From NCBI RefSeq assembly GCF_907165205.1, contig NC_058190.1:43078116-43142115 (forward strand): 64,000 nucleotides of DNA, in the 5' to 3' direction. The position numbers and the translations under genes are program-made. The notes under the pieces are model-generated. The model saw only the letters and a list, made by a program, of their open reading frames with translations. It had not been told where the DNA came from and searched no databases. The DNA is from Coccinella septempunctata. Lineage: Eukaryota; Arthropoda; Insecta; Coleoptera; Coccinellidae. Shown here one piece after another: positions 22,171 through 33,298 of this stretch (position 1 is the first letter of the stretch; every line of letters starts with the position of its first letter).

Positions 22171-23050
22171 AAGTCACTCCAGTGATATAGTGGTTACTTA
22201 ATTTTTTTTTGACTATAAACTCTATGTTATTTTTACATATCCCAGTCCCATATTTTTTTCTGTTTCAGAATATATAATATAAGTTGTGTCTCTAATTGTT
22301 CTTCCAATAAAAAAACTCAAAGTAGAGTTCGGTCAAGTTGGCAGATCATTTTCATTGATAATATGATAATGAACTTTATGCTCTTATGTTGTGTCAGGTG
22401 ATGAGAGAAGTGGGAGATCACTTTCATTCCGGATATTCGAGAAGATGCTCGGGAAATGAGGAAATTATGAGAATTTCCATGACTACTTCATATTTACCAA
22501 TTATTCCCTACTAGTAGTGGCACAGCCTAAGTTGTGAAAGTGTTTGAAAAGGTTGTGGTACTGGCATTTAGATCATCTACTAGTTGAAAAGGTTTCGGAA
22601 CTTATTCAGTTGAATCCAGGTTTAAAAAATTTCCTGAAAGTGATTCAATCTATATTGGAAAATATTTCATCCTTTCAAATATCCGGAATGAAAGTGATCT
22701 TCAAAGTCTCTCATATTGATAATAGTAATGAGGTTTATTCTTTTAATTCACAAGGTTGTTACAATTTTAAAATCTGAATAATAAACCTAAGGAAATCCAC
22801 TAAAGGCAAAGCCTGTGTCATTTACTAACATGATAGCATGAACATCAACATCATCATATTATCAATGAAACGACCTGCCAACTAGACCGATCTAGTTTTT
22901 GAGTTTTTTTTATCGGAGAAACAATAACAGGACGACGTATGTTATATATTCTGAATCAGAAAAGAATATGGGACTGGAATATGTAAGAATAACACAGGGA
23001 TTATATTGAAAAATATTAAAGTTACCACTATATAACTGGAGTGGCGGACT
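22171..23050. mobile_element. 0.9 kb element with ~230-bp inverted arms
   Basis: CACTCCAGTGATATAGTGGT (22,175) pairs with ACCACTATATAACTGGAGTG (ending 23,044), and the pairing continues inward through ATATTCTTTTC-, AACTCAAA- and GATCACTTTCATTCCGGATAT (22,415 and, inverted, 22,679-22,699). The right arm carries about 100 extra bases around 22,740-22,840. There is no coding capacity. Long-armed structures like this are usual for non-autonomous foldback/MITE-type elements; terminal duplications are not clear. Confidence 0.75.
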
Positions 23051-23663
23051 GAAAAAATCTTTGACTACGCCACTGCATTCTACAAGAAAAAGTACCTATA
23101 GAATGAGCTAAAAAATATTCATGATTATTATCAAGGAGGTGTGTTTGTGCCATCAACAACAACAAATAAGTTGTTTTTCTCAAAACTAAGCAACATCAAT
23201 GGCTTAGTAGCTCACTTCATGAAATTTCGAATTGATGAGGATGAAATTACTGATTTCGTTATCACTTCTCTAAGCTCAATCAATTTCTTCGTGTTACTAT
23301 TCCAGTTTTGTTTCAACAAAGTACTTGAAAGAATACGTTCACCCACTTCAGAAGACAAAATACATCGGTCTCCTATCATTAATGTTGGCTAATTTACATA
23401 ATTGCTGAAATATCCTGAGAACAACATTGCCCTTTTTTATAAGTATATCTCTTCGGGCAACATTTAATGGCTGAGGAACTCGATGCTAATTGATGTGTCT
23501 TAAAAGAACTCGAAAGGCTTGAGTGGCAACGTCTAAAGTTACCGTTGAGGTCAATGAAAAAAAATTGGAGCAATGCTTCAGAGTGATTCCGTATCTGCAG
23601 CACTGGTTTATATGCAATTAACGAAAAAACGACTGTTTGTTAATGGTAAACGTCTTCATTTAT
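23051..23663. other. Intergenic, nothing recognised
   Basis: Two medium open frames (23,141-23,392 + and 23,394-23,603 -) show no family resemblance. Confidence 0.4.
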
Positions 23664-23667
23664 TTTG

Positions 23668-24030
23668 ATCTCGAGTGAGTGCTTCACTTATTCTGTCTAC
23701 ATGTTGCCCACCTTCTTCTTCAGTGAAAAACTCAATTTATTTTTGGCGGTAAAAGATTGAAAGGAGGATCATGATGACTATGGATTAACCAATGAGGGAG
23801 CTTTTTTTATATACTCGAGAAGTGTTCATTGGTTTGGTAGCTTCTCTTTGTCTTTGATGATGGAAGAAATTGCAGAATAAAGAAGCTATACATATATCAT
23901 GATTTCATGTACTTGCATCCATTAAATTCATTGATAAACAATCTACCTTCCATTACACATATTTTTCTGCACTCTCATTTTTTATTGCAAAATCAGTTCA
24001 GTGGCATGTAGCATTCTAATATAATTGATG
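23668..24030 (+). repeat. Local duplicate R, copy 1
   Basis: About 360 bp nearly identical to 24,565-24,925, same orientation, from GATCTCGAGTGAGTGCTTC to GCATTCTAATATAATT. Only a few substitutions and a short T-run difference separate the copies. There is no coding evidence. Confidence 0.9.
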
Positions 24031-24044
24031 AATTGAAGATTGAA

Positions 24045-24560
24045 GCGTTTACAGGAAAAACATAAGTAAGAAATTTTAAAAATCTCACAGATTTTGCAAC
24101 TTTCAGAAAATATTCATTTGATCTATATGCTATGAATACAGATCTAAAATAATCTTGGAACATTTAACCTAATCATGAATAGTTAATCAGCACAAGAAGA
24201 CAGAAGAGCAATCATTCATATCTCCAAACTTAAATAATCAGTTCGTTCACACAAAGTCTCAATTTCAAAGTCTTAAAAAGAAGGAATTTTCTCCGAAAAG
24301 CCCCAATATCTTCTTATTTCACTCACGAATAGGACTCCAAATAACACTTTAAATGACCAACCGCGTTATACGGTAGTGTTCGTTACGTGACCTGGCATTG
24401 TCAGCGTGGTATGGCCTTAAACGTTACACAGCAGTTAAGAGCAATTTAATTCTGTGAGATATCCACAACTTTTCACGATTAATTCATCTCTCTTGGCAGC
24501 ATCGAACACAACCCTTGAAATATGCCGAACAGACGAAGACCCTGTATCGGACAAAATACC
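24045..24560 (+). repeat. Local duplicate S, copy 1
   Basis: About 515 bp homologous to 28,022-28,545 in the same orientation, from TTTACAGGAAAAACATAA through CCGCGTTATACGGTAGTG to TCTCTTGGCAGCATC. Small indels distinguish the copies. It lies between the two R copies (order R-S-R), suggesting tandem duplication of an R+S unit later split by insertion of about 3.1 kb. Not coding as far as I can tell. Confidence 0.88.
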
Positions 24561-24564
24561 CAGA

Positions 24565-24925
24565 TCTCGAGTGAGTGCTTCACTTATTCTGTCTACATGT
24601 TGCCCACCTTTTTCTTCAGTGAAAAACTCAATTTATTTTTGGCGGTAAAAGATTGAAAGGAGGATCATGATGACTATGGATTTACCAATGAGGGAGCTGT
24701 TTTTTTTATATACTCGAGAAGTGTTCATTGGTTTGGTAGCTTCTCTTTGTCTTTGATGATGGAAGAAATTGCAGAATAAAGAAGCTATACATATATCATG
24801 ATTTCATGTACTTGCATCCATGAAATTCATTGATAAACAATCTACCTTCCATTACACGTATTTTTCTGCACTCTCATTTTTTATTGCAAAATTAGTTCAG
24901 TGGCATGTAGCATTCTAATATAATT
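24565..24925 (+). repeat. Local duplicate R, copy 2
   Basis: Second copy of 23,668-24,030; see there. It is followed by unrelated sequence instead of S. Confidence 0.9.
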
Positions 24926-25238
24926 GTAAAATTTTCATCTGAATAATCTACATCTTTCGACTACCATAAACGTACACTGCTGACATGAAAGTTTCGAACA
25001 TGGAAACCGGAAATATAAACATAAATTCGACGAATTCATAACAACCATTCCATTTTTAATTGGAAGGCGATACGTCGAGAACCGAGTGACAATTGGATCA
25101 TCCTTAAACGGGCATGGTTGCATCTGATCTCGGACGATTTAAAAATGAAAACATCCGCCGATAACAGGCCGCCCATTTTGATAAATTCGGTTCCCTCGCA
25201 TCATCAACATTCTTCATAATAATTGTCCCCAATTTGCA
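24926..25238. other. Unassigned, with one minus-strand open frame
   Basis: A 62-codon minus-strand frame (24,935-25,123) is of unknown meaning; it might belong with the candidate exons to its right, but no splice link is evident. Confidence 0.3.
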
Positions 25239-25704
25239 TCATATTTTCGTTCCGAACCGGCAATAAGAAACCGATCTGATCACTTCATTAAAAATGGCTC
25301 CAATGAGATACGACATCGTATCAGAAAATGGCAGTAAAGTGTATCTCGATTGCGCCAGTTTCACAAATGGGTGCACCGATTCTTGAGATGCGATTTTTCG
25401 GCGTATCATGTGGAGCATGATGAAAAAATACGTCGTACAAATCAAGACCATCAAGGCGTAAAGAAGGTGATCCACACTGTATGACTGCATGTTAATTTCG
25501 CTTGATATGCGAAACCAAATGACGTGCTCATTCGTCTCGTCTTACACTGAAATGCATCTTTCATTGTTCAAATGTCCTTTGGTGCTGACCTCTATTATGC
25601 CATGGCTTGAGAAACCTGTCAGAAGAACTCGACGAATATCTAATGGTTCCAGTAAAAATTCCCATAGGCAATTAAGCTCTGCATCGATTTTTTGCACATG
25701 AACA
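25239..25704 (-). CDS. Candidate last two exons of an unidentified membrane protein
   Basis: On the minus strand, exon A (25,704-25,546) opens after TGTTTGTGTCAACAG and closes before GTAAGA. A 69-bp intron follows, then exon B (25,476-25,239) after CATACAG, ending TGA. Joined in frame they give about 131 residues: an outer part (LNCLWEFLLEPLDIRRVLL ... CISV), one hydrophobic span LLYALMVLICTTYFFIML, a positive stop-transfer MIRRKI and a ~45-residue tail. No further 5' exon, start codon or family can be named. It could equally be a chance combination of open frames; the good splice sites and the transmembrane-plus-basic pattern are the only support. Confidence 0.3.
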
Positions 25705-26039
25705 CTGTTGACACAAACAGGGCAACTATATTTAGTGTCAAAAAAAAACCTAGCTAGAGTACAAACATTACGGATACTCGTACTGCTACAAGTACGAGTA
25801 AAAAGAGTACTTGGAGTTGTATCAGCAGATCAGCACCACTGGCACCACATGAAGCACCATAGGTTAGTTTCTGTATAATATTTTTTCTAGTTGCAAGTTA
25901 TCCCAATTAGTTGTGGAGCCGACGATGCTAAATCCGTGATTTTTAAGATCAGATGGAGAAAGAAAAAAAGGTTCCATGATGTATTCACCTTCAGCAGTGG
26001 GGAAAGCGTCTGCAGGTTTACAAAGATGTAAAAAAAAAT

Positions 26040-26760
26040 CGTCAGGTGTACATACTCGAGCGTATCAGATTGAGATACTGTAGGTATATGCCCTACAAAA
26101 AAATTTTCTTGTTCGAGCGTATCAGATTTTTAGAGGTTATGTTAATCGGACCTGAAGGAAGCTACTTTTCAAGAGACTGACTATTCGGACTTGACGCAAG
26201 GTCACAGCGGTCCTTTGAAAATGCAAAAAAAATCGTTTCTTCTACTTACTTGAGCGTGCCAGATTTTCATATACAGATGGTTAATTTTGGTGTTGCAGAC
26301 GTGTTGACCCATTAATCTGGAGGGGTTTTGTTGATCTGACAGTTTGAGAATGATAATGAGCCATTCTTTGAAATTATCTCCCTTCCTGTACCTCTAATCG
26401 TTTCTGTTTTCATTATGAAAGTTGTAGATAATAAAATTCTATACAACTTTTGTCTCAAGCAATTCTATATTCTCTCAACCGTTTTAGAGTTAAAGGGCCA
26501 TAAGTGCTAGGAGCTTAGCCACACGTGTGAAAGGCCAAGGTCAATGTATAAACCCAGTCTAATGTACATTCATCGCCAAATATCTCAAAAACGTTCAAAC
26601 GTAGAAAAAATTGCTTCGAACAGAATTTGTAGACAATATTAAGCTCTACAACTTTTATAATGAAGGCGAAAACAATTCAAAGCCCAGCTGAGGAGATAAT
26701 TCAGAAAAACTGCTTTTTGTGACGTTTATGGCCAATTCTTATTGTTTCGGCTTTTTTCTA
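26040..26760 (+). repeat. Dispersed repeat family 2, copy 2
   Basis: Homologous to 2,508-3,062 from GACGCAAGGTCACAGC onward, and extending about 150 bp further left. The left part has the 16-mer TCGAGCGTATCAGATT or close variants three times (about 26,055, 26,114 and 26,250). No coding capacity. Confidence 0.75.
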
Positions 26761-28021
26761 TTCTGACAGGCTGTCCTAGACAATTCCCCCTATATAAAGG
26801 TCTAATTTTTGTTAGATATACTCTACAGTCTACAGGGTCCAAGGTACCTCGCCAAATTTTCCAGACACCCAAATGAGTTTGAGCCCATCCCCCTTTCGCC
26901 CTTGTCGAGAGAAACCAAATCACATGATTTGTGGCGAAAATTCGAGCGTGAAATGAAGTCACAAACCTTCCCAGGCTGGTACATAGCTGAGACAGACTAC
27001 TTCTTCTGCGAAACTTTTCGGTTTTTCTTCCCTTTTTACCAGTTCTTTGAAACGTACGTGGAATTGTCCGTTCCTAGAAAAATCTAAAAATATAGGCACT
27101 TATCTCTGAATATTTTTGAAATTTCGAACTGCAAAGCAAAACTTCATTAGTTTATAGTTCGGTAGATAAAAAATACTACCAAAGAAACACTGTGTTTACT
27201 CCCAAGTGGTATAAAATCCTTGAAAGATTGTTACTGGAAAAAATATCAAGGTGAAGCTAAACTTTATTTTGTAAAAGATACGTTCTCCAACAGTTTTTGC
27301 CTCGAAGTATTTGGATTCAGATCTCAACAGTTAGAATGAGTATTAATTACTGCAATTATCACATCATTACTCTAACGCTTCAAACATACCAAATTCAGCA
27401 ACACATTGCATTAACTCCTGTTATTCCGTGCAACGCGAGAATTGTTCGAAAGTTTTCACGATTCCCAATAATTATAGGTATCATGCATGACGAAACGACT
27501 TCTACACATATCTACTGATTGATTGTACCAAACCGTCATTTCGTCCATTCGAAATGTATTCTCGATAGTCCGCGTGGAAAAAAATTAATCTGGAACACCA
27601 CGAAGGGTAACCACATTAGAATGTCGACCAACCAATTACAATTCAAGTATTTGTTCACCAATCACCGTCTTGGAGAAGGTAGATTTGTAGTGTGAACATT
27701 GTGCAATCGTCATTTTACGAATGTGGCCATACATGTATTCCCCAGCATCGGTTTTGATTTATCATTTCGCCTCTAGAAAGTGATCGCTGGATTCGTGATT
27801 AAGTGGTGGGCAGCTCCTTCGGCATGGCAGTCATTGTCCTCGGTCGATCTGATAACGGATGGCGTTGTATACCTCCGAATATTATTGAGAAATCCTCGAA
27901 ATTGATGAGCGAAAAAAAATATAGATGTGATATAACCCTCGGAGGTGTTTTGAACAAGGATTCATGCATCGTAGGATCAGTGTTGATAATAATAATAAAT
28001 TTATTGTCCAACAGATTGACC
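26761..28021. other. Unassigned intergenic stretch
   Basis: No gene recognised. Open frames at 26,809-27,087 and 27,803-28,063 (+) lack family signals and splice context. Confidence 0.4.
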
Positions 28022-28545
28022 CATTTACAGGAAAAACATAAATACGAAATTCAAAAAAATTAAACAAAAATATCTTCCTCATTGTAGAAGGAATCACAGA
28101 TTTTGCAACTGGCACTTTTAGAAAATATTCATTTGACCTTTATGCTATACAGATCTAGAATAAACTTGGAACATTCAACCTAATCATGAATAGTTAATCA
28201 GCACAAGAAGACAAGAGCAATTATTCTTATCTCCAAACTTAAATAATCAGTTCGTTCACACAAAGTCTCAATTTCAAAGTTTTAAAAAGAAGGAATTCAA
28301 TGAATTTTCTCCGAAAAGCCCCAATATCTGCTTATTTCACTCACGAATAGGACTCCAAATAACACTTTAAATGACCAACCGCGTTATACGGTAGTGTTCG
28401 TTACGTGACCTGGCATTGTCAGCGTGGTATGACCGTAAACGTTACACAGCAGTTAAGAGCAATTTAATTCTGTGAGATATCCACAACTTTTCACGATTAA
28501 TTCATCTCTCTTGGCAGCATCCAACACAACCCTTTGGAAATATGG
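28022..28545 (+). repeat. Local duplicate S, copy 2
   Basis: Second copy of 24,045-24,560, about 4 kb away, same orientation. It includes the shared core CGTTACGTGACCTGGCATTG and ends at CTTGGCAGCATC, right before the transposase fragment at 28,559. Confidence 0.88.
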
Positions 28546-28558
28546 CGTGGAAGAATAC

Positions 28559-28990
28559 CTACTTTTGTGGTTTGTTTATTAAATGCTGTAAATGGGGACC
28601 ATTCACTTCCATGCAGTAAAATGAGTTTTGCTGGAAGCCTTCACGTACATTACTCAATTTTTTTGGTGTAATTTGGCGGCATTCATTAATGATCCGAGTT
28701 GGCAAATCATCCAGTGACTCAGGCTGGGTAGCGTTAATCTTGGATTTCAGTTGACCCCATAGAAAAAAGTCTAGTGGAGCCAGATCAGGTAATATAGGTG
28801 GCCACTCAATATGACCCCTTCTTCCAATCCAGGCGTGAGGAAAATTTCCATCCAAGAACTGAAGCACCGGTTGAAATAAAGGAAAAGACACGCCATCTTG
28901 TTGTAAAATGATCGTTCGATGGTTTACTGCATTGTCCAATACTTGCACGAGGGCAGGAAGCAGTTGTACAACGTAAGCAGCAGTTGATCA
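28559..28990 (-). pseudogene. Tc1/mariner-superfamily (DDE_3) transposase C-terminal fragment
   Basis: The minus strand encodes the C-terminal ~140 residues of an insect DDE_3 transposase: IILQQDGVSFPLFQ (second catalytic Asp in QQDG), IGRRGHIEWPPILPDLAPLD (third acidic residue block), FFLWGQLKSKINA, then ITPKKLSNVREGFQ and the HLQHLI end. The frame is open from about 28,990 to the stop at 28,559, although the 5' half with the first catalytic Asp is absent and the pogo-like element begins at once at 29,013. It is distinct from the mariner and the Tc1 copies elsewhere in the window. Confidence 0.85.
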
Positions 28991-29012
28991 AGCTCAGAAT
29001 ATTTGGGGGGTA

Positions 29013-29802
29013 GAGTCATTCGGGGCAACTGTGCGCACTTTGGCTTTTCAAGCCATACCCTGTTTCGAATGTTGAAGCTAGGAGAATTAAAACATATTCA
29101 TAAGATAGAGAATTTTCTTATCTATAAAAAAACATCAAGAAGCAAACAAACAAAAACGTTTTTTTTCCGCAAAAAAAAATTTAATTGTGAAAGCCGGAGT
29201 GCGTTCACATGCCCCGTATTACGGGTAAGTGTGCGCACCCTCACGGGGTAAGTGAACGCATTGCTTAGTGAACCACACAATCAAAACAAATTACAAAATA
29301 ATATCATCAAAATGTTACATTATTAGAGAAATGCTGTTTATTATCAATACAGAAGCGCCTTTTTACAAGCACTGCATTATTGTTCGTGCCACCATTCCTG
29401 GTGAACACAACACTTGATACATTCCCCTGTTGGTGGCTCTTCATATTTTTCTGAACAAATAGAACAATATTGATCGAGTCTTAACCAAGAAAATCAACAA
29501 TGTCATAATTTATTCCTCCCTGAACTAATGCCCATATAACGAATCTATGCGCACACTGTCGGACACGGAACTTGGACTTGGCAGAATTTGTAAAGATGCT
29601 AAAAATTAACAAGAAAACTAGTGAATTTGATTTATTGCAAATAAAAAGTTAACGAAACGTCGCACGGCGCACTCCTATGAAAAACTTATTTGTCGATTCT
29701 GCGCCCTTGCTTCACCCAAATGAACCCCTCTTTCATACATTGCATAATCGAGATATACGCACTGCGCACACTTACCCTCTGCGCTCAGTTACCCCGAATG
29801 AC
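29013..29802 (-). mobile_element. pogo-like DNA transposon remnant, copy B (both ends)
   Basis: A 790-bp element with inverted ends GAGTCATTCGGGGCAACTG (left) and, on the complement of the right end, GTCATTCGGGGTAACTGAG, flanked by TA on both sides (29,011-29,012 and 29,803-29,804). Subterminal GGGTAAGTGTGCGCA motifs recur near 29,225, 29,240 (variant) and, inverted, 29,770. The minus strand keeps the zinc-binding tail CSICSEKYEEPP, CIKCC, WWHEQ (29,470-29,385), with the same stop codon as copy A before the last Cys pair. Body sequence upstream of the tail is not a transposase, so it is non-autonomous. pogo-type assignment rests on TA duplication plus the tail. Confidence 0.75.
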
Positions 29803-29804
29803 TA

Positions 29805-30389
29805 TATTATCTACTCTTCTTTATTGTGTTACTCGCTTGACCTGATGTTGGAATCTCCGAAATAATCTAGATTTCTTCTCCTCTCTCTGCCACTATGACA
29901 AAACAAACCGATAGAAAAATACGAAGAATTATTTCCCTATCAATTAATACTCAGAAATGTACGCAAATATTCGAATTCTTCGAATAATTCATTATGCAAC
30001 GCGTCCGATGTCAGCTTGCGGAATGACTCTCGATTCCACGGAATGAATTAATTCTGGGACGTTTGGAATACGTCCAACGCGCCAAAGAAGCGTACTCTGA
30101 ACAGGTCTTCAACTCTTCAAACGTGCTAGTCTGCGGAAGCTATTTAAACCCAATATGGTAGGACATACTCTTATTCCATCTACGCGTTTTCTTTGACGGA
30201 ATGCTCTCTTCCTGTTAAGTCAAAGCCTAGAGTTAATTATTGGAGGTGACGTTGGAATAGAAATCAACTAGGAGAAAATCTGTTCTTTGAACAGAAAATC
30301 GAATATTTTAATGCAGTACATACCATTTTTCTTTCAAATCATTATGGGTTTTCGCTTCCAACATCTGTATCACAAGGAACAAAAGTACC
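29805..30389. other. Intergenic, nothing recognised
   Basis: No coding or repeat signal identified. Confidence 0.4.
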
Positions 30390-30665
30390 TATACTACATT
30401 CACTTCTATTTTAGCACTCGGTTTGCCATTGAAATTTGGCACATTTCACTCTGTATAGTACGAAAATGTGGGGTTATGACGCTTGTCAAAATATTTTTGG
30501 GTTTTAAATCAACGATATGTTGTTCTACATAGAAGTTTCTGTTATTACGTATTTTATCACAATGTCGAATCTCTTCGGAAAATATGCGACAAACATAATT
30601 GAAGTTTATACAAACTGATTTAAGGCATACCAAATCCAGTTATTCGCATGGAAAATACAAGAGAT
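30390..30665 (+). repeat. Dispersed repeat family 4, copy 2
   Basis: Inverted copy of 8,398-8,690; shared blocks listed there. It ends at GGAAAATACAAGAGATC next to an RNase H fragment. Confidence 0.7.
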
Positions 30666-30666
30666 C

Positions 30667-30853
30667 CTGGCTGTCCGTGGTGATATAGATATGCGCGCCT
30701 TTCATTTCAAGACACTCCTGAGCGCATACGTAAACAGCTCGTGCTTCGGTCTGCAACATACAAGGTTCCCTTCCCAGGGCTTTAGTGACACCCAGTTTAG
30801 GTCCACACACGCCAATGCCGGTGGCCCTCTCTGATTTTGATCCATCAGTAAAC
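30667..30853 (-). pseudogene. RNase H domain fragment of a non-LTR retrotransposon
   Basis: The minus strand reads FTDGSKSERATGIGVCGPKL, then QTEARAVYVCAQECLEM, then ITTDSQ. These are the first three acidic motifs of retrotransposon RNase H (Asp in TDGS, Glu in TEAR, Asp in TDS) in the right order and spacing over 62 codons. There is no start codon because it is an internal domain. The frame stays open, but the reverse transcriptase and the end of the domain are missing. An R1/Jockey-type element with RNase H is the likely source. Confidence 0.8.
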
Positions 30854-31003
30854 TGATTACTTTTTGTCCAGGCGATTTACGAAACTTATTGTACTAGGAC
30901 GGTCAGCTATGACTGTTTCAAAGGTGATTGGCATAACATCCGATGATTTTGTCAAAAGGTTTAAGTGCAGTTGATCAGGCTTGGGTATAAGTGTGCACTA
31001 AAA

Positions 31004-31674
31004 TTAATATTTCTTCAACCAATAACTCAATATGAATACGCTGAAAACCGTCAATTGATTTGCAATTACCCACTCTTTATTTTCTAGCATTAAAATTGTA
31101 AAGTTTTTCTTCAATACCTTAGAGGCAACTGGTGTTGGATGGTTCCAACTTTTATTTTTCAAATGGAAACATACGCCATGTCTGGGCTCATTAGAAGGCT
31201 CACGGAAAATAGAGTAATTTTATAGTTATCAGCAAAAACACAAAAGTTTCTTGAAAACAAAATTTTAATTAATAGTTTCTCAACTAATAAAGAAATCATG
31301 ACAATGAAACTTTTCCTAGCTGATCAAAGAAAAACGAATCTTACCCTAGTCTTTATTTTTATTTCAGTGTCGTGATAATCAGCATGTTTATTGGTTGAAA
31401 AAGTATTAATTTAATTTTTTTGAAAGGCCTTTCTTTCCTCTAATCACAGCGAAACTAAAATAAAAACAAATATTATGGTGAGATTCAATTTTTCATGAGC
31501 TTTTCAACGAGTTTACACATGGTATATATTTCCGCATTCCGCAAGTTGGATGGGGTTGTGGCTGAGGAGTTGAAGACCAACACTAAATTCTATCGCCAGA
31601 AAATGAGGATAGTTAAAAATCAATTGACGGGTTTCAGCCTTTTTATTTTGAGCTTTTGGTTGAAGAAATATTAA
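31004..31674. mobile_element. Long-armed inverted-repeat element
   Basis: TTAATATTTCTTCAACCAA at 31,004 is matched by the complementary TTGGTTGAAGAAATATTAA ending at 31,674. Pairing continues inward through the complement of AAACCCGTCAATTGATTT (ACCGTCAATTGATTT on the left) and more weakly through CATACGCCATGT / ACATGGTATATA. The arms are about 200 bp, imperfect, with no coding content. Confidence 0.65.
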
Positions 31675-32599
31675 GTTTATTCTAGACGATCATGTACCTA
31701 TATAATTTCCCAACCAAGATGAGCATATGTGTTGGGATATCATAACTTATATAATCTAAAATACTGAAATTCCTTTCTTTCCGATGGTCAGTAAGTGACT
31801 ATTACATGATATTAATTGAATCTAATAAATCATTCTATACGGACAAAATGAAATATAGACGAAGGTCCTCGTGTATTTGTGAAAGGATCATTGTAGGTAT
31901 TTCACAATCACAATTATACCAACCTTCCCGCATAAACTCGCAAAAAATCGTATCCTCCTCTCAATTCATTGTTCGTCTTCAACTCATCGCCAATAACAGG
32001 TTCTTATCTCTCTAATCTGACCGCATCATTTTCTTTTCCGTTCACAAAATATGATACGTTACGGACGTGTGGTGCAATAGCGTATGGTTATTGATGGCTC
32101 GATACCGCTAGGATACCAAGGACAACATCCTTGTATAAAATAGCCCTAACAAGGGGGACAACAGTAAACACATGTTCAAGATACTACATCTTAAATACGA
32201 GCTCGTTTTCGTGATATATTAATTCTAGTAGAGAACGAATGTTTCCTTTTGGGACGTTTTTGTTCGAACACTCAAGTTTCCAGGTATGGATGTGCTTTTC
32301 ACATCTCTACATCACAGGTGTTATTACAATATCCGTTGTTGGCGTTGAAAAAGAATTGGACAAATTGATTTACATATCATCGAGATGTCGTAAAAACATA
32401 TTGGTGATTAGGATTTGGTTAGACCAGTAGCTAAGAATGACAATATTAAACTGTATCTATAGGACCACATGTGTGGGTCTCGACAATTTTTCAAATTGAA
32501 GTATTGTAGTGACAAGGTCATTGAACAATTCCAAATGTGGATAGCCGAAAGTTGGAAGCAAGCAAATAAACAAATATTTGATGGAAGCAGCAAAGCATA
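31675..32599. other. Intergenic, nothing recognised
   Basis: Only short frames; no similarity that I can name. Confidence 0.4.
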
Positions 32600-33190
32600 A
32601 TGCTAAAGGACAGAGTGTTTCAAAATCACGACCTCAATCTGAAGACCAACACAGCTGTTTACAAAGCAATGGTCGGAAGCGAAAGCTGGACGCCCTACAG
32701 GCGACATATTAAACAGCTTGAACAAACGCAACAACGTCATCTAAAACAGATAATGCACATCAGATGGTTTCACAAAGTTTCGAATGCAGAAGTCTTGCAA
32801 CGCGCGAGTTGTATAACAATTGAGACTCAAGTAACCAGGGCCCGACTCAGATGGAGCGGCCACATCCTGAGGATGCAAGACATAAGACTCCCCAAAATAG
32901 CTAAGTATGGCGAATTCACAGAGGGAGACCGGAAACCAGGAGGCCAGTATAAGCGGTTCAGGGATATACTACATCAATCCCTAAAATTAGTTTATGCCAA
33001 TCATAACAGGGAACAACTAGCGTTAGACAGATCACAGTGGAGGTCTTTGGTACACAGTTATAATGGAGACTCGAGAAGGATACAGCGGCGGCCAGATCTG
33101 GTTGGTGACTATCCATGCCCGGAATGTGGCAGGATCTGTAGGTCACGGTTGGGTCTCTACAGTCACAGGAGAGCACACAGTCACAATTAG
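32600..33190 (+). pseudogene. LINE C-terminal fragment with zinc finger
   Basis: An open frame of 196 codons encodes the terminal part of the same LINE as 19,735-20,535: KDRVFQNHDLNLKTNTAVYK, PYRRHIKQLEQTQQRHL, RARLRWSGHILRMQD, ALDRSQWRSLVHSYNG, ending in a C2H2 finger (YPCPECGRICRSRLGLYSHR then RAHSHN), typical of the C terminus of this LINE group. Relative to the other copy, about 18 bp are deleted near AMVGSESW. No reverse-transcriptase core precedes it, so this is a 5'-truncated insertion. A pyrimidine-rich tract follows. Confidence 0.87.
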
Positions 33191-33214
33191 CCCTGAAAAA
33201 TTATAAGTCTGTTC

Positions 33215-33298
33215 GCACTTTTTTTTCTTTTTTCTTTTTTTCCCTTTCTTTTTTCTTTTTCTTTTCTTTTTCTTTTTTTTCCTTTTTTGATCTTTTTG
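33215..33298 (+). repeat. T/C-rich simple sequence tail
   Basis: Runs of TTTTC and TTTTTTC units directly 3' of the LINE fragment, probably its expanded 3' tail. Confidence 0.7.

Noticed and set aside
23668..24925. R-S-R arrangement as a small LTR retrotransposon
   Set aside because: The direct repeats lack TG...CA ends, primer-binding and polypurine tracts, and the interior (S) occurs alone at 28,022, so local duplication fits better.
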